The notes under the pieces were generated by a model. The model was not told the origin of the DNA, did not search any database, and saw only the letters and a list, made by a program, of their open reading frames with translations. This document shows positions 8,411 through 17,099 of a DNA stretch of 64,000 bases, piece after piece; the first letter of the stretch is position 1, and every line of letters begins with the position of its first letter. The DNA comes from Alphaproteobacteria bacterium. GTDB taxonomy: Bacteria > Pseudomonadota > Alphaproteobacteria > Rhizobiales > GCA-2746425. The position numbers and the translations under genes are program-made. The stretch lies in contig JANSWZ010000002.1 in NCBI GenBank assembly GCA_024743215.1, positions 248,001 to 312,000 on the forward strand. The letters run 5' to 3'.

Positions 8411-10537
8411 TTAAACGGTCCCAACCGTCTTCAGCTTGCATTGCGAATGGACTTCGGCCTGCGACATGACCACCGTCTGCGTGCGGAAGCGTTCGACGAT
8501 GGAGCGGACATGAGGCCGGATGCTTGGAGACGTCAGCAGCACGGGCACTTCACCCAGTTTTGCAGCGCTCTCAAAGCGTTCCTGGAGCGTGGTGACAAAT
8601 TCCTGAAGTTTGGATGGGGCCATGGCCAATTGGCGCGCCTCGCCGTCTCCAATCATGGCTTCGGCAAAGGACTGCTCCCATTGCGGTGACATGGGCAAAA
8701 TGGGCAAGTAGCCGCCGGGCGCCTTGTTTACGTTGCACAATTGGCGGGCCAATCTGGCGCGTACCTGTTCTGACAGCCATTGCGGGTTGCGGTTGCTGCC
8801 AGCAGCTTCGGCCACACCTTCCAGAATGGCGGGTAAATCACGGATGGAAATGCGTTCAGCCAGCAGCATCTGCAGAACGCGCTGCAAGCCGCTCATGGAA
8901 ATCTGGGACGGGATGATGTCTTCAGCGAGTTTCTTATGCTCGCTTGGCAATTCATCCACCAGCTTTTGAACATGCGCATAGCTGAACAATTCGGCAATGT
9001 TGCTTTTGATGATCTCTGTCAGATGGGTGACGAGAACCGTGGCCGGATCAACCACCGTCAAGCCACGGGCTTCCGCCTCATCATGCAAAGCCCCTTCGAC
9101 CCAGGTTGCGGGAATACCGAATGTCGGCTCGGTTGTGTGATGACCGGGCAGGCTTATCTTGCCGCCTGCAGGGTCCATCACCATCAAATGATCCGGGTAC
9201 AATGTTCCGCTGCCAGCATCGATTTCGCGGATCTTTATTACGTAGTCCCCGCCTGTCAGCTGGATGTTATCCAGAATGCGTACCGACGGCATGATGAAGC
9301 CCAGATCAAGAGCCATCTGACGGCGCAGGGCCTTGATCTGTTCACTCAGCATGTCCTGTCCGGCAGGGCCATTGATGAGGGGAACAAGACCGTAGCCAAG
9401 CTCGACGCGCAGTTCATCCATTTTCAGCGCATCGGTGATCGGTTCTTCCTTGGGCACCGTTTCAGCCGTCGCAGCGATCTGGATGGCAGCGGCATTTTCA
9501 ACCTCTTCATCCTGCTTTCGTGATGATCGATGGGCAAAGAAAGCCGCCCCCAGACCCAGCGCCATAAACGGTATGAAAGGCAGGCCCGGCAGAAAGGCCA
9601 TGGCGATCATCACAAAGGCCGACAGGCCCATGGCTTTTGGATAGCCGGATAATTGTTTGATCAACGCCTGATCGGCGGCACCTTTGACGCCGGCTTTGGA
9701 CACCAGCAAGCCAGCCGCAATGGACACAATCAGCGACGGTATCTGACTGACCAGACCGTCGCCGACCGTCAGCAGCGTATAGGCGCGGGCCGCATCACCT
9801 GCGGACATATCCATCTGGGCCACACCGATGATCATGCCGCCAATGACATTGATGAAGGTGATCAGCAGACCGGCAATGGCATCACCACGTACGAATTTGG
9901 AAGCACCATCCATAGCGCCGAAAAAGGAACTCTCATCTTCCAGTTCGCGGCGGCGCGCCTTGGCTTCACTCTCGTCGATGAGGCCAGCTGACAAATCCGC
10001 GTCAATGGCCATCTGCTTGCCGGGCATCGCATCCAGGTTAAAGCGGGCGGCCACTTCAGCAATACGGCCAGACCCCTTGGTGATGACGACAAAATTCACG
10101 ATCACCAGAATGCCAAAGACAATAATTCCGATGACGAAATTGCCCTGCATGACAAAGTTGCCGAAGGCTTCAATCACCTTACCGGCAGCACCGGGTCCCT
10201 CGTGTCCATTCGATAGGATCAGCCGTGTTGATGCCAGATTGAGCGATAATCGCAACATGGTCGCAATTAGCAAAATAGCCGGGAATGACGAGAACTCAGT
10301 CGGCGATTGAATAAACAAAGCCGTCATCAAAATCAGGACAGAGAAGATGATTGACAGCGCAAGCAGAAAATCCAGTGCCCCAGAGGGCAAAGGCATGATC
10401 AAAACCAGAATGATGAAGATCACACAAAGGGCAAGCCCAAGATCAGCACGTTTTGCAATCTGATCGAGACCCGGAAACTTGAAACCAGCCCCCTGATTGG
10501 GTCCGGCTGCCGGTGTGTTTTGAGTGGTATCGCTCAC
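8411..10537 (-). CDS. flhA: Flagellar export apparatus protein FlhA
   Basis: The 708-aa protein is the large export-gate subunit of the flagellar type III secretion system. Eight hydrophobic segments fill roughly residues 30-330, and the signature of the FHIPEP family is clear: RLSLNLASTRLIL, then the FHIPEP loop (ITKGSGRIAEVAARFNLDAMPGKQMAIDADLSAG) between membrane segments. The C-terminal cytoplasmic domain follows, with ISLPGHHTTEPTFGIPATWV. It lies 10 bases downstream of flbD and is probably the last gene of the fliF transcript. Confidence 0.97.
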   Translation of the reverse strand: MSDTTQNTPAAGPNQGAGFKFPGLDQIAKRADLGLALCVIFIILVLIMPLPSGALDFLLALSIIFSVLILMTALFIQSPTEFSSFPAILLIATMLRLSLNLASTRLILSNGHEGPGAAGKVIEAFGNFVMQGNFVIGIIVFGILVIVNFVVITKGSGRIAEVAARFNLDAMPGKQMAIDADLSAGLIDESEAKARRRELEDESSFFGAMDGASKFVRGDAIAGLLITFINVIGGMIIGVAQMDMSAGDAARAYTLLTVGDGLVSQIPSLIVSIAAGLLVSKAGVKGAADQALIKQLSGYPKAMGLSAFVMIAMAFLPGLPFIPFMALGLGAAFFAHRSSRKQDEEVENAAAIQIAATAETVPKEEPITDALKMDELRVELGYGLVPLINGPAGQDMLSEQIKALRRQMALDLGFIMPSVRILDNIQLTGGDYVIKIREIDAGSGTLYPDHLMVMDPAGGKISLPGHHTTEPTFGIPATWVEGALHDEAEARGLTVVDPATVLVTHLTEIIKSNIAELFSYAHVQKLVDELPSEHKKLAEDIIPSQISMSGLQRVLQMLLAERISIRDLPAILEGVAEAAGSNRNPQWLSEQVRARLARQLCNVNKAPGGYLPILPMSPQWEQSFAEAMIGDGEARQLAMAPSKLQEFVTTLQERFESAAKLGEVPVLLTSPSIRPHVRSIVERFRTQTVVMSQAEVHSQCKLKTVGTV

Positions 10538-10547
10538 TGATCAGCTT

Positions 10548-11921
10548 TCACGACAGATAGGCAGGTGCGGTGCGCTGACCGCCAGGAGCCGTCACATCCA
10601 GGCCCTCATCAGTATATTGGTTGAGCTTGTTGCGCAGCGTGCGAATGGAGATACCCAGAATGTTTGAGGCATGGGTGCGGTTGCCAAGACAATGGTCCAG
10701 CGTTTCAAGGATCAGTTCGCGCTCCACATCCGCCACTGTGCGGCCCACCATATTCTGTGTGGTGGCTGCGGCCATGTGCGCTGCGTGGCTGCTGGCTGTA
10801 AGGCCGGGCGCTGATGTTGCGCCATTCAAAGGCAGGTTCAACACGGCCTCCGAAATCGGGGTCTCACCGGACAGGAGGACAGCTCGGTGCATCGCGTTTT
10901 CCAATTCGCGCACATTGCCCTGCCATGGTGCTGCCTTCAGCACCTCTTCAAGCTGTGGTGACAGCTCCTGTACGTTGAACCCATTGACCTGAGCGTATTT
11001 CTTGGCGAAATGTCTGGCCAGAACAACAATGTCGAGCGGCCGTTCACGCAATGGCGGAATGGCAAGGTTCACCACATTCAACCGGTAGTACAAATCTTCA
11101 CGGAAGCGGTTTTCGCCAACAGCTTTCATCAGATCCAGATTGCTGGTGGCCAATATGCGAATATCCACCGGAATTGACTTGTTGCCGCCAACACGGTCGA
11201 TGACGCGTTCCTGCAAAGCGCGCAGCAACTTGGCCTGAAGGCGCAAATCCATCTCACTGATTTCATCCAGCAGCAGCGTACCGCCATCGGCCTCTTCAAA
11301 TTTTCCGATGCGTCTCGACCCGGCGCCCGTAAACGCACCCTTCTCGTGACCGAATAATTCAGACTCCAGCAATTGTTCAGGAATAGCGGCACAGTTCAGT
11401 GAGATGAAGGGCGCTTTTGCGCGGCGGGATTTGGCGTGAATGTGTTTGGCGAACACTTCCTTGCCGACGCCGGATTCACCTGTAATCAGAACAGTCGCCT
11501 CAGAAGGCGCAATCTGCTCAGCCAGAGCAATCAGTGCCTGTGATTTGGGATCGGCATAGATAACGTCGGCACTTTCCTGAGATACGGCCTTCAAAATGGC
11601 TGCAATCAGTTCCGGCTCTGGCGGCAACGGAATATATTCCTTTGCGCCAGCCTTGATAGCTGCAACGGCCACATCGGCATCGGGATCAATGCCACAGGCC
11701 ACAACATCCAGATGAATGCGTGCGCGCGTTATGCCGTTCACCAGATCGGCCACCTGGAGCGTGACATCCACCATCACCAGATCAAAGCTCGTGCCGGCGT
11801 TCAGAACCTGCAGGGCTTGTGCAACCGTGTCAGCATGAACAACTTTAGCGCCCTCTGCCATTGCCATCTTTGTGGCGAGGGTCAGTTGTCCATTCAGGCT
11901 GCCGATGATCAATAAACGCAT
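10548..11921 (-). CDS. flbD: FlbD, sigma-54 activator of flagellar genes
   Basis: The 457-aa protein has a receiver-like N-terminal domain (1-115), a sigma-54-interacting AAA+ domain (about 135-360; Walker A GESGVGKE, GAFTGA loop, Walker B GGTLLLDEIS) and a C-terminal Fis-type helix-turn-helix (HCLGNRTHASNILGISIRTLRNKL). The start MRLLIIGSLNGQLTLATKMAM matches Caulobacter FlbD; as there, the acidic pair of a normal receiver is absent (LLIIGSL), although a VMVD Asp and an AGAKEYIPLP Lys remain. In Caulobacter FlbD activates late flagellar sigma-54 promoters and represses fliF. The fliK promoter in this window is a good local target. Confidence 0.93.
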   Translation of the reverse strand: MRLLIIGSLNGQLTLATKMAMAEGAKVVHADTVAQALQVLNAGTSFDLVMVDVTLQVADLVNGITRARIHLDVVACGIDPDADVAVAAIKAGAKEYIPLPPEPELIAAILKAVSQESADVIYADPKSQALIALAEQIAPSEATVLITGESGVGKEVFAKHIHAKSRRAKAPFISLNCAAIPEQLLESELFGHEKGAFTGAGSRRIGKFEEADGGTLLLDEISEMDLRLQAKLLRALQERVIDRVGGNKSIPVDIRILATSNLDLMKAVGENRFREDLYYRLNVVNLAIPPLRERPLDIVVLARHFAKKYAQVNGFNVQELSPQLEEVLKAAPWQGNVRELENAMHRAVLLSGETPISEAVLNLPLNGATSAPGLTASSHAAHMAAATTQNMVGRTVADVERELILETLDHCLGNRTHASNILGISIRTLRNKLNQYTDEGLDVTAPGGQRTAPAYLS

Positions 11922-11929
11922 GACGCTTC

Positions 11930-12274
11930 CTAGTTATCTGTCTTGATTATTTCTGTCATCGTAACGCCGAGCTTGCTGTCGACCAGCACAACTTCTCCGC
12001 GCGCGACAAGGCGATCATTGACATAAATATCAATGGCTTCGCCCACTTTTCGATCCAGTTCGATGACCGCACCCTCATCAAGCTTCAGCAGTTCAGCCAC
12101 AGGCATACGTGCCCGGCCAAGAATGGCAGAAACCTTGACCGGAACATCGAACAGCTTCTCAAGGTCAGCTGCCGTTTTGGGCGTGTCCGGGTCACTCAGT
12201 TCTGTTTTACCACTGGATGGTCCGTGGTCATCCAGTGGTAAAGAACCAACTGCATTGTCTGTGGTGTCACTCAT
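11930..12274 (-). CDS. fliN: Flagellar motor switch protein FliN
   Basis: The 114-aa protein is the C-ring switch component. After a variable acidic N-terminal part, the SpoA domain runs from about residue 38 (LFDVPVKVSAILGRARMPV) through GAVIELDRKVGEAIDIYVN to ARGEVVLVDSKLGVTMTEI, all conserved in FliN. Its ATG overlaps the fliH stop as TGATG, so translation is probably coupled. flbD starts 8 bases after its end. Confidence 0.95.
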   Translation of the reverse strand: MSDTTDNAVGSLPLDDHGPSSGKTELSDPDTPKTAADLEKLFDVPVKVSAILGRARMPVAELLKLDEGAVIELDRKVGEAIDIYVNDRLVARGEVVLVDSKLGVTMTEIIKTDN

Positions 12275-12912
12275 CAGGTGGCCTCAAAATATTGATTTAT
12301 CTTTTCGCGCAAAGCAGCTTTCGCCGCCTCCAGGTCGCGCACCAATTGTCCTTCTGACCATTCCAGGCGTACATCAGAGCTGGCAAATTCACGCTCGGCC
12401 TTGATGATCAGGCGTCCGGAAAATCCACTTTCATCCAAAAGCCGGGTCAATTGCGGCTTGATGTCATCTGCTGTCTGCAACGGCAGATACAGAACGAGAT
12501 GTGGTGTATCTGACAACACATCCATTGTTTCTTTCAGCATTGCTTCGATTTCCGCAAAGGGTGCCTTGGCCAGAGCGGTTTCGGCCAAATGCGTACCAAT
12601 GGTAAAAGCCAGTTCGCAGGCCTCGCGTTCCATTTTTTGTGCCGAGGCGTCTCTAGCGCTCAACAGTGCTGTTGCGCTTTTGACAAGTCTTGCCACGTCG
12701 TCGGCAGATTTCTTTGCTGCAACCGCTTCGGCGGATTCGCGCCCTTTTGCTTCACTGTCCTTCATAGCCTCAGCAAGTTCGGCGCTGTGCTTGTTTTCAA
12801 GAGCCACACGTTCGGTTTCGAGCGCGTTCAAACGCTCCTGAAGTGTCATCGCATTTTGTGACAGATCCAGATCAAATCGGAATGGTGTTGAGGCAACAAT
12901 TGTGTCGTCCAT
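12274..12912 (-). CDS. fliH: FliH-like flagellar export regulator (FlbE position)
   Basis: The 212-aa protein has a long charged coiled-coil-like N-terminal half (about 25-80, rich in Ala, Glu and Lys) and a C-terminal half with the FliH/HrpE pattern (YLPLQTADDIKPQLTRLLDESGF... IIKAEREFASSDVRLEW). FliH holds the export ATPase FliI at the base of the flagellum. Position between fliG and fliN matches Caulobacter flbE. Identity rests on position and general pattern more than on a sharp motif. No fliI gene is present in the window. Confidence 0.8.
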   Translation of the reverse strand: MDDTIVASTPFRFDLDLSQNAMTLQERLNALETERVALENKHSAELAEAMKDSEAKGRESAEAVAAKKSADDVARLVKSATALLSARDASAQKMEREACELAFTIGTHLAETALAKAPFAEIEAMLKETMDVLSDTPHLVLYLPLQTADDIKPQLTRLLDESGFSGRLIIKAEREFASSDVRLEWSEGQLVRDLEAAKAALREKINQYFEAT

Positions 12913-12929
12913 GATGCGCAGCGATTGGC

Positions 12930-13979
12930 TTAGTAAACCAACTCGTCCTCTCCCTGGTTACTGGAGATTGCGATTTCACCACGGTCGGCCATTTCCTTGG
13001 CCTTGTTGACCATCCCGCTTTGGGCTTCATCAACGTCTTTCAGCCTGACTGGGCCCAGTGCTTCCATATCATCCTTGAGCAATTTGGCAGCCCTTTGAGA
13101 CATGTTTTCGAAGAACATGTCCCGAATTCCATCACCAGCACCTTTCAGCGCCAAAGCCAGTTGGGGGCGCTCGATGAAGCGCAGCATGCTCTGGATTGCC
13201 ATGCCATCCAGTTTCGCCAGATCGTCGAATGTGAACATCAGATTCTTGATCTTCTCAGCCGAATCCTCATTCTCTTCTTCGAGCGATGACATGAAGCGTG
13301 TTTCGGTCTGGCGGTCAAAGCTGTTGAAGATGTCCGCCATATGTTCATGCGGATCACGTTTGCTGCCACGAGACAGATTGGCCATGAATTCCACGCGCAA
13401 GGTCTGTTCAATCTTGTCCAGAATTTCAGTCTGAACAGATTCCATCCGCAGCATCCGGTTGACAACTTCCAGAGAAAACTCTTCCGGCAACAGGCTGAGA
13501 ACGCGGGAGGCATGGTCGGACTTGATCTTGGACAGCACCACGGCAACGGTTTGAGGATATTCATTCTTCAGATAGTTGGCCAGCAGGGTTTCCTGCACAT
13601 TGGACAGCTTTTCCCACATGGTTCGGCCAGCAGGTCCGCGAATCTCTTCCATGATAGATTTGACCTGGTCGTCGGGCAGGAAGCATCCCAGCAACCTTTC
13701 GGTCGATTCAAAATTGCCCATCACCGCACCCTTGGCGGATAATTTGGCAACAAAATCAACCAACAGATCTTCCATCATGCCTGGAGATACGGGCCCCAGG
13801 CGGGCCATGGCCAATGAGATTTCCTTTATTTCAATTTCATCCAGGCGTTCCCAGACGCCAACGCCATTGTCACCACCCAGAGACAACAGCAGAACAGCAG
13901 CCCTGTCAGCTCCGGTCAGTTTCCGGTTCTGGGCACTTTCTGAAATTTGTAGCTCACCAATAGCTGCAAGATCATTCAT
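12930..13979 (-). CDS. fliG: Flagellar motor switch protein FliG
   Basis: The protein forms the torque-generating ring on FliF. Conserved parts are [19 protein letters not shown] near the start, the middle domain ([26 protein letters not shown], an EHPQ-like motif with Tyr for His), and the C-terminal charged helix region ([23 protein letters not shown]). The open frame continues to 14000, but the ATG at 13979 is chosen: it overlaps the fliF stop as TGATG and has AGGAGG 7 bases upstream. Length is about 349 aa, within the family range. Confidence 0.95.
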   Translation of the reverse strand: MNDLAAIGELQISESAQNRKLTGADRAAVLLLSLGGDNGVGVWERLDEIEIKEISLAMARLGPVSPGMMEDLLVDFVAKLSAKGAVMGNFESTERLLGCFLPDDQVKSIMEEIRGPAGRTMWEKLSNVQETLLANYLKNEYPQTVAVVLSKIKSDHASRVLSLLPEEFSLEVVNRMLRMESVQTEILDKIEQTLRVEFMANLSRGSKRDPHEHMADIFNSFDRQTETRFMSSLEEENEDSAEKIKNLMFTFDDLAKLDGMAIQSMLRFIERPQLALALKGAGDGIRDMFFENMSQRAAKLLKDDMEALGPVRLKDVDEAQSGMVNKAKEMADRGEIAISSNQGEDELVY

Positions 13980-15583
13980 CACGCAGCCTCCTGGAGCCAA
14001 TTGCGCAGAATGGTCGCCGCATCATCGGGATTGGTTTTTACCAGTTCACTGACCTGACGCACCATGTCTGCACGGGCAGCACCAGCGGCCTGTGCCTGTT
14101 CAAGCCTTTGATCCGGTTCGCCAACTGCTGCACCCCCTTCAACACCCTCCTGGGTCATGATCGGGCTGATCGGCGCTGGCGCTTCAACCGGCTCTGGTGT
14201 CAGAACCTTTCGAACCAGCGGACGCATGACAAACAACACCAGCAGCAATGTCATCAAAAGCATGACACCCAATTCGGCAACCTGCATGATGTCGTCCATG
14301 GTGAAATCAAACAGACCGGGTTCCACCAGTGCATTTGCATCGGGTGCAGCGTTGGCCACAAACCGCATGTTCACCACTTCGACCTGATCACCGCGGCCTT
14401 CTTCAAAGCCGACAGCAGAACGAACCAGTGTTGCAATTTGCGCCAGTTGCTCTTCGGTTCGGGGCGCATAGATGAGTTCACCACCTGCTTCCTGAGTGTA
14501 AACCCCGTCAACCAGGACCGCGACAGACAATTTGCGAAGGCGTCCAGCCTCAGTCACTTCGGTGGTAGTGGTGCGGGAAATCTCGTAATTCACAACCTCT
14601 TCTGAAGTTTCACGTTGAGAATTTGAGCCTGTATCGCCGCCCTCTTCATCAGCGCCCGGCAATTGGTTGCCAACAGTGACACCACCGGCAGCAAGGTCTT
14701 CTGATGCGTTGCTGGCCTCGGAGCGGGATTGGGAAGATCTGACAACCTGTCCATCCGGGTCAAAGACATCGGCTGTCTGGGTAATGCGGTTGCGCTCCAG
14801 CTCCGCAGTGACCTGTACCCGCGCCCGGCCATCACCAACGACCTGGAAGACAATCTCTTCAACGGCGCGGCGCAAACGCGCTTCCTGCGCTTTGCGCTTT
14901 TCATCCAGCGCGCCCATCATGGCGCCGCCTGAAGCGCTGTCTTCGCCATTTGCCAGCAATTGACCGGCTTCATCAACAATTGAAACACGTGACGGCTTAA
15001 GGCCTGGAACAGCGGATGCTACCAGATGTCTGATTGCCTGAATCTGTCCATTGGTGAGTTCACCGCGGACTTTCACCGCTATGGAGGCAGTGGGCGATTC
15101 AGAGTCCCGCTGAAACAATTGCCGCTCGGGTATGACCAGATGAACTCTGGCCTGCACGACACGCTGCAGGGCACGAATTGTACGAGACAGTTCGCCTTCA
15201 AGCGCGCGTAAGCGATTGATATTCTGAACAAAACTTGTGGCGCCTAACGTGTCACCACGGTCAAATATCTCATAGCCGACGCTGCCCCCCGATGGCAAAC
15301 CGCTTTCGGCCAGGGACATGCGTAACCGCAAGACATTTTCCTTGGGCACCAGAATAACAGCACCTTCGCCGCGCACATCATATGGAACAGCCTGACTTTC
15401 AAGCTGCTCGATAATTGCGGATGAATCTTCAAAGGTGAGATCGGTGAATAGCGGCACCATGTAAGGCGACGTGACACGCGATACGATCAAAACAAAAAAG
15501 CCGATAAGGACAGCAGCGACCACGCCCATCGCAGACAAACGCGCAACGCCTATTGATTTGAAAAAACGTGTCAATTCCAGCAC
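13979..15583 (-). CDS. fliF: Flagellar MS-ring protein FliF
   Basis: The 534-aa inner-membrane ring protein has an N-terminal transmembrane segment (about 17-37), the YscJ/FliF domain ([21 protein letters not shown]... [50 protein letters not shown]) and a second membrane segment near 440-460 ([18 protein letters not shown]) before a cytoplasmic tail that binds FliG. It heads the fliF-fliG-fliH-fliN-flbD-flhA series. The first 90-120 bases upstream contain CtrA-like half sites. Confidence 0.96.
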   Translation of the reverse strand: MLELTRFFKSIGVARLSAMGVVAAVLIGFFVLIVSRVTSPYMVPLFTDLTFEDSSAIIEQLESQAVPYDVRGEGAVILVPKENVLRLRMSLAESGLPSGGSVGYEIFDRGDTLGATSFVQNINRLRALEGELSRTIRALQRVVQARVHLVIPERQLFQRDSESPTASIAVKVRGELTNGQIQAIRHLVASAVPGLKPSRVSIVDEAGQLLANGEDSASGGAMMGALDEKRKAQEARLRRAVEEIVFQVVGDGRARVQVTAELERNRITQTADVFDPDGQVVRSSQSRSEASNASEDLAAGGVTVGNQLPGADEEGGDTGSNSQRETSEEVVNYEISRTTTTEVTEAGRLRKLSVAVLVDGVYTQEAGGELIYAPRTEEQLAQIATLVRSAVGFEEGRGDQVEVVNMRFVANAAPDANALVEPGLFDFTMDDIMQVAELGVMLLMTLLLVLFVMRPLVRKVLTPEPVEAPAPISPIMTQEGVEGGAAVGEPDQRLEQAQAAGAARADMVRQVSELVKTNPDDAATILRNWLQEAA

Positions 15584-15666
15584 GAAGGAACTCTATTCTC
15601 GAATTTGGTTGTGGTGTTGTTGGCTCAGATATTTGTGTTGCTAGGAAAAAATTACCTACCTATTGG

Positions 15667-15691
15667 TAAACAAGTTCTTAACAAGCCTTAA
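15667..15691 (-). promoter_or_regulatory. Possible CtrA-type sites upstream of fliF
   Basis: TAAA-N7-TTAA occurs at 15667-15681 (one mismatch to TTAA-N7-TTAA), overlapping a TTAA-N6-TTAA pair that ends at 15691. In Caulobacter fliF is a CtrA target. The spacing of the second pair is off by one, so this is suggestive only. Confidence 0.35.
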
Positions 15692-15812
15692 GAATTAGTG
15701 AATCAGCACCTGCAGCGCTTGCAGGAAGCGCGCCGCAACGGGCATGATTTTCAGCCCGTTTTGGGACCATTTTCAGAGATCGGTCGCACCGCAATATCTG
15801 GAATTTAGGCAT

Positions 15813-15841
15813 AAAAAAACCGGCGTTTCCGCCGGTTTTTT
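15813..15841. terminator. Rho-independent terminator after sciP
   Basis: CCGGCG and CGCCGG arms around a TTTC loop are flanked by an A-run on the left and TTTTTT on the right, so the hairpin can terminate in either direction. It lies 14 bases past the sciP stop and insulates sciP from the fliF promoter. Confidence 0.85.
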
Positions 15842-15854
15842 AGTTTTGTATCAT

Positions 15855-16127
15855 TCAGCGATACTGCTGAATGCGCGTCGTTCGTAAACCAGCCAACCCA
15901 TGGCTTTCTATTGACAATTGCCAGGATAAAAATTCTTCAACCGTTAACGTATAACGACTGCAGGCTTCTTCCAGGCTCAACAGACCACCACGAACAGCAG
16001 CTACAACTTCTGCTTTGCGGCGAATGACCCAACGACGAGTTGTCGCTGGAGGCAAATCAGCAATAGTTAGTGGCGACCCGTCAGGGCCGATCACGTATTT
16101 GACACGCGGCTTTATGCGATCGGTCAT
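15855..16127 (-). CDS. sciP: SciP (DUF1153), small CtrA inhibitory protein
   Basis: The roughly 90-aa protein has the almost invariant DUF1153 core: VKYVIGPDGSPLTIADLPP, then TRRWVIRRKAEVVAAVRGG, LLSLEEACSRYTLTVEEF and the terminal GLRTTRIQQYR. In Caulobacter SciP binds CtrA and blocks its activation of transcription, and it is itself CtrA-activated. The frame extends to 16172, but the ATG at 16127 is chosen because family members start about seven residues before the VKYVIGP motif and GAGAG lies just upstream. It sits between two flagellar transcription units on the same strand and has its own terminator and probable promoter. Confidence 0.93.
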   Translation of the reverse strand: MTDRIKPRVKYVIGPDGSPLTIADLPPATTRRWVIRRKAEVVAAVRGGLLSLEEACSRYTLTVEEFLSWQLSIESHGLAGLRTTRIQQYR

Positions 16128-16185
16128 CAGTACTCTCACACTCAAATCTGATGTGACCAGACTTGGAGACAATACCGCCGACGCC

Positions 16186-16222
16186 TTAAATTTTGCCTAA
16201 GGTGACTGTAAGGATTTGCTAA
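16186..16222 (-). promoter_or_regulatory. Two CtrA-like boxes upstream of sciP
   Basis: Read on the minus strand, TTAG-N7-TTAC lies at 16222-16208 and TTAG-N7-TTAA at 16200-16186. Their centres are 22 bases apart, two helical turns. Each differs from TTAA-N7-TTAA by one or two bases. The nearer box is about 60 bases from the sciP start. Confidence 0.5.
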
Positions 16223-16420
16223 GAATTTGAACGGATGCGAATGGCCCAGAGCAAAGTCTGATTAAACAGATTAATTTGACCGGATTCAGGTGTTTGCCAG
16301 CGGGCACAATCCATGCATCTGTCATTTACCACCACAGGTAGCCAGACCCTGTCCGGCAAGCCTCCACTGCGAGGCCAACCAGATCAATTCATAAAATGAT
16401 TTTAAGTCAGCAAAAAGACG

Positions 16421-17083
16421 CTAGGATCCGAGTTCCACAGCCGTCAAAGATGTGATTGGAACACGGGTATCGCCTACCAACAGCGCCGATGGGAAGGTCT
16501 TGAAGTCCACCCCGGTCACCTGCCCGGAAATGGCAGTTGAGACATCAACGACGTTACCATCTCCATCTCTGGCTTCAACGGTAATGCCATACAGTCCATC
16601 CGGGGCGGTGCCTCCGTCATTTGTTGTGCCATCCCAGACATAGCTGGTTTCACCCGGCTCCAGAGTGCCCTCATCTGTGTAGACGATCGACCCGGCAGCA
16701 TTTCGAATCGTTACCTGAGTGTCACTTGCATAGTCGGCAGCACTCAGCTGCCAGGTAGCTGCCCCATTTTGCAATGTGGTGGCCGCACCTTCCGCCGTAA
16801 TATTCTGTCCCAGATATCCAACCAGGCTGGTTGCCTCATTGGAAGCACTGAGTGCAATCAGGGATTCAAGCGAATCATTGGTCTTGATGGCCTGCTCCAC
16901 GGATGAGAATTGCACCAGTTGATTGGTGAATTCATTTGCATCCATAGGTTCCAGCGGGCTCTGGTTTTGCAATTGCGCCGTCAGAATCTGCAAAAATTGA
17001 TCATAACTCTGAATCAGATCCGACTGATCGGTGCTGGCTACGCTGGCTGTGCTGGTGATAGCGCTGAGTGCGGTCAGGTCCAT
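16421..17083 (-). CDS. flgD: Flagellar hook capping protein FlgD
   Basis: The 220-aa protein caps the growing hook. The N-terminal conserved block YDQFLQILTAQLQNQSPLEP, MDANEFTNQLVQFSSVEQ (about 28-66) is diagnostic. It is followed by a FlgD Ig-like/tudor part with YVWDGTTNDGGTAPDGLYGI, matching the usual W-D-G-x-D-x-x-G-x-x-x-P-x-G-x-Y pattern. It begins 16 bases after the fliK stop and is probably co-transcribed from the fliK promoter. Confidence 0.94.
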   Translation of the reverse strand: MDLTALSAITSTASVASTDQSDLIQSYDQFLQILTAQLQNQSPLEPMDANEFTNQLVQFSSVEQAIKTNDSLESLIALSASNEATSLVGYLGQNITAEGAATTLQNGAATWQLSAADYASDTQVTIRNAAGSIVYTDEGTLEPGETSYVWDGTTNDGGTAPDGLYGITVEARDGDGNVVDVSTAISGQVTGVDFKTFPSALLVGDTRVPITSLTAVELGS

Positions 17084-17099
17084 GTCATGTCTCCAAAAG

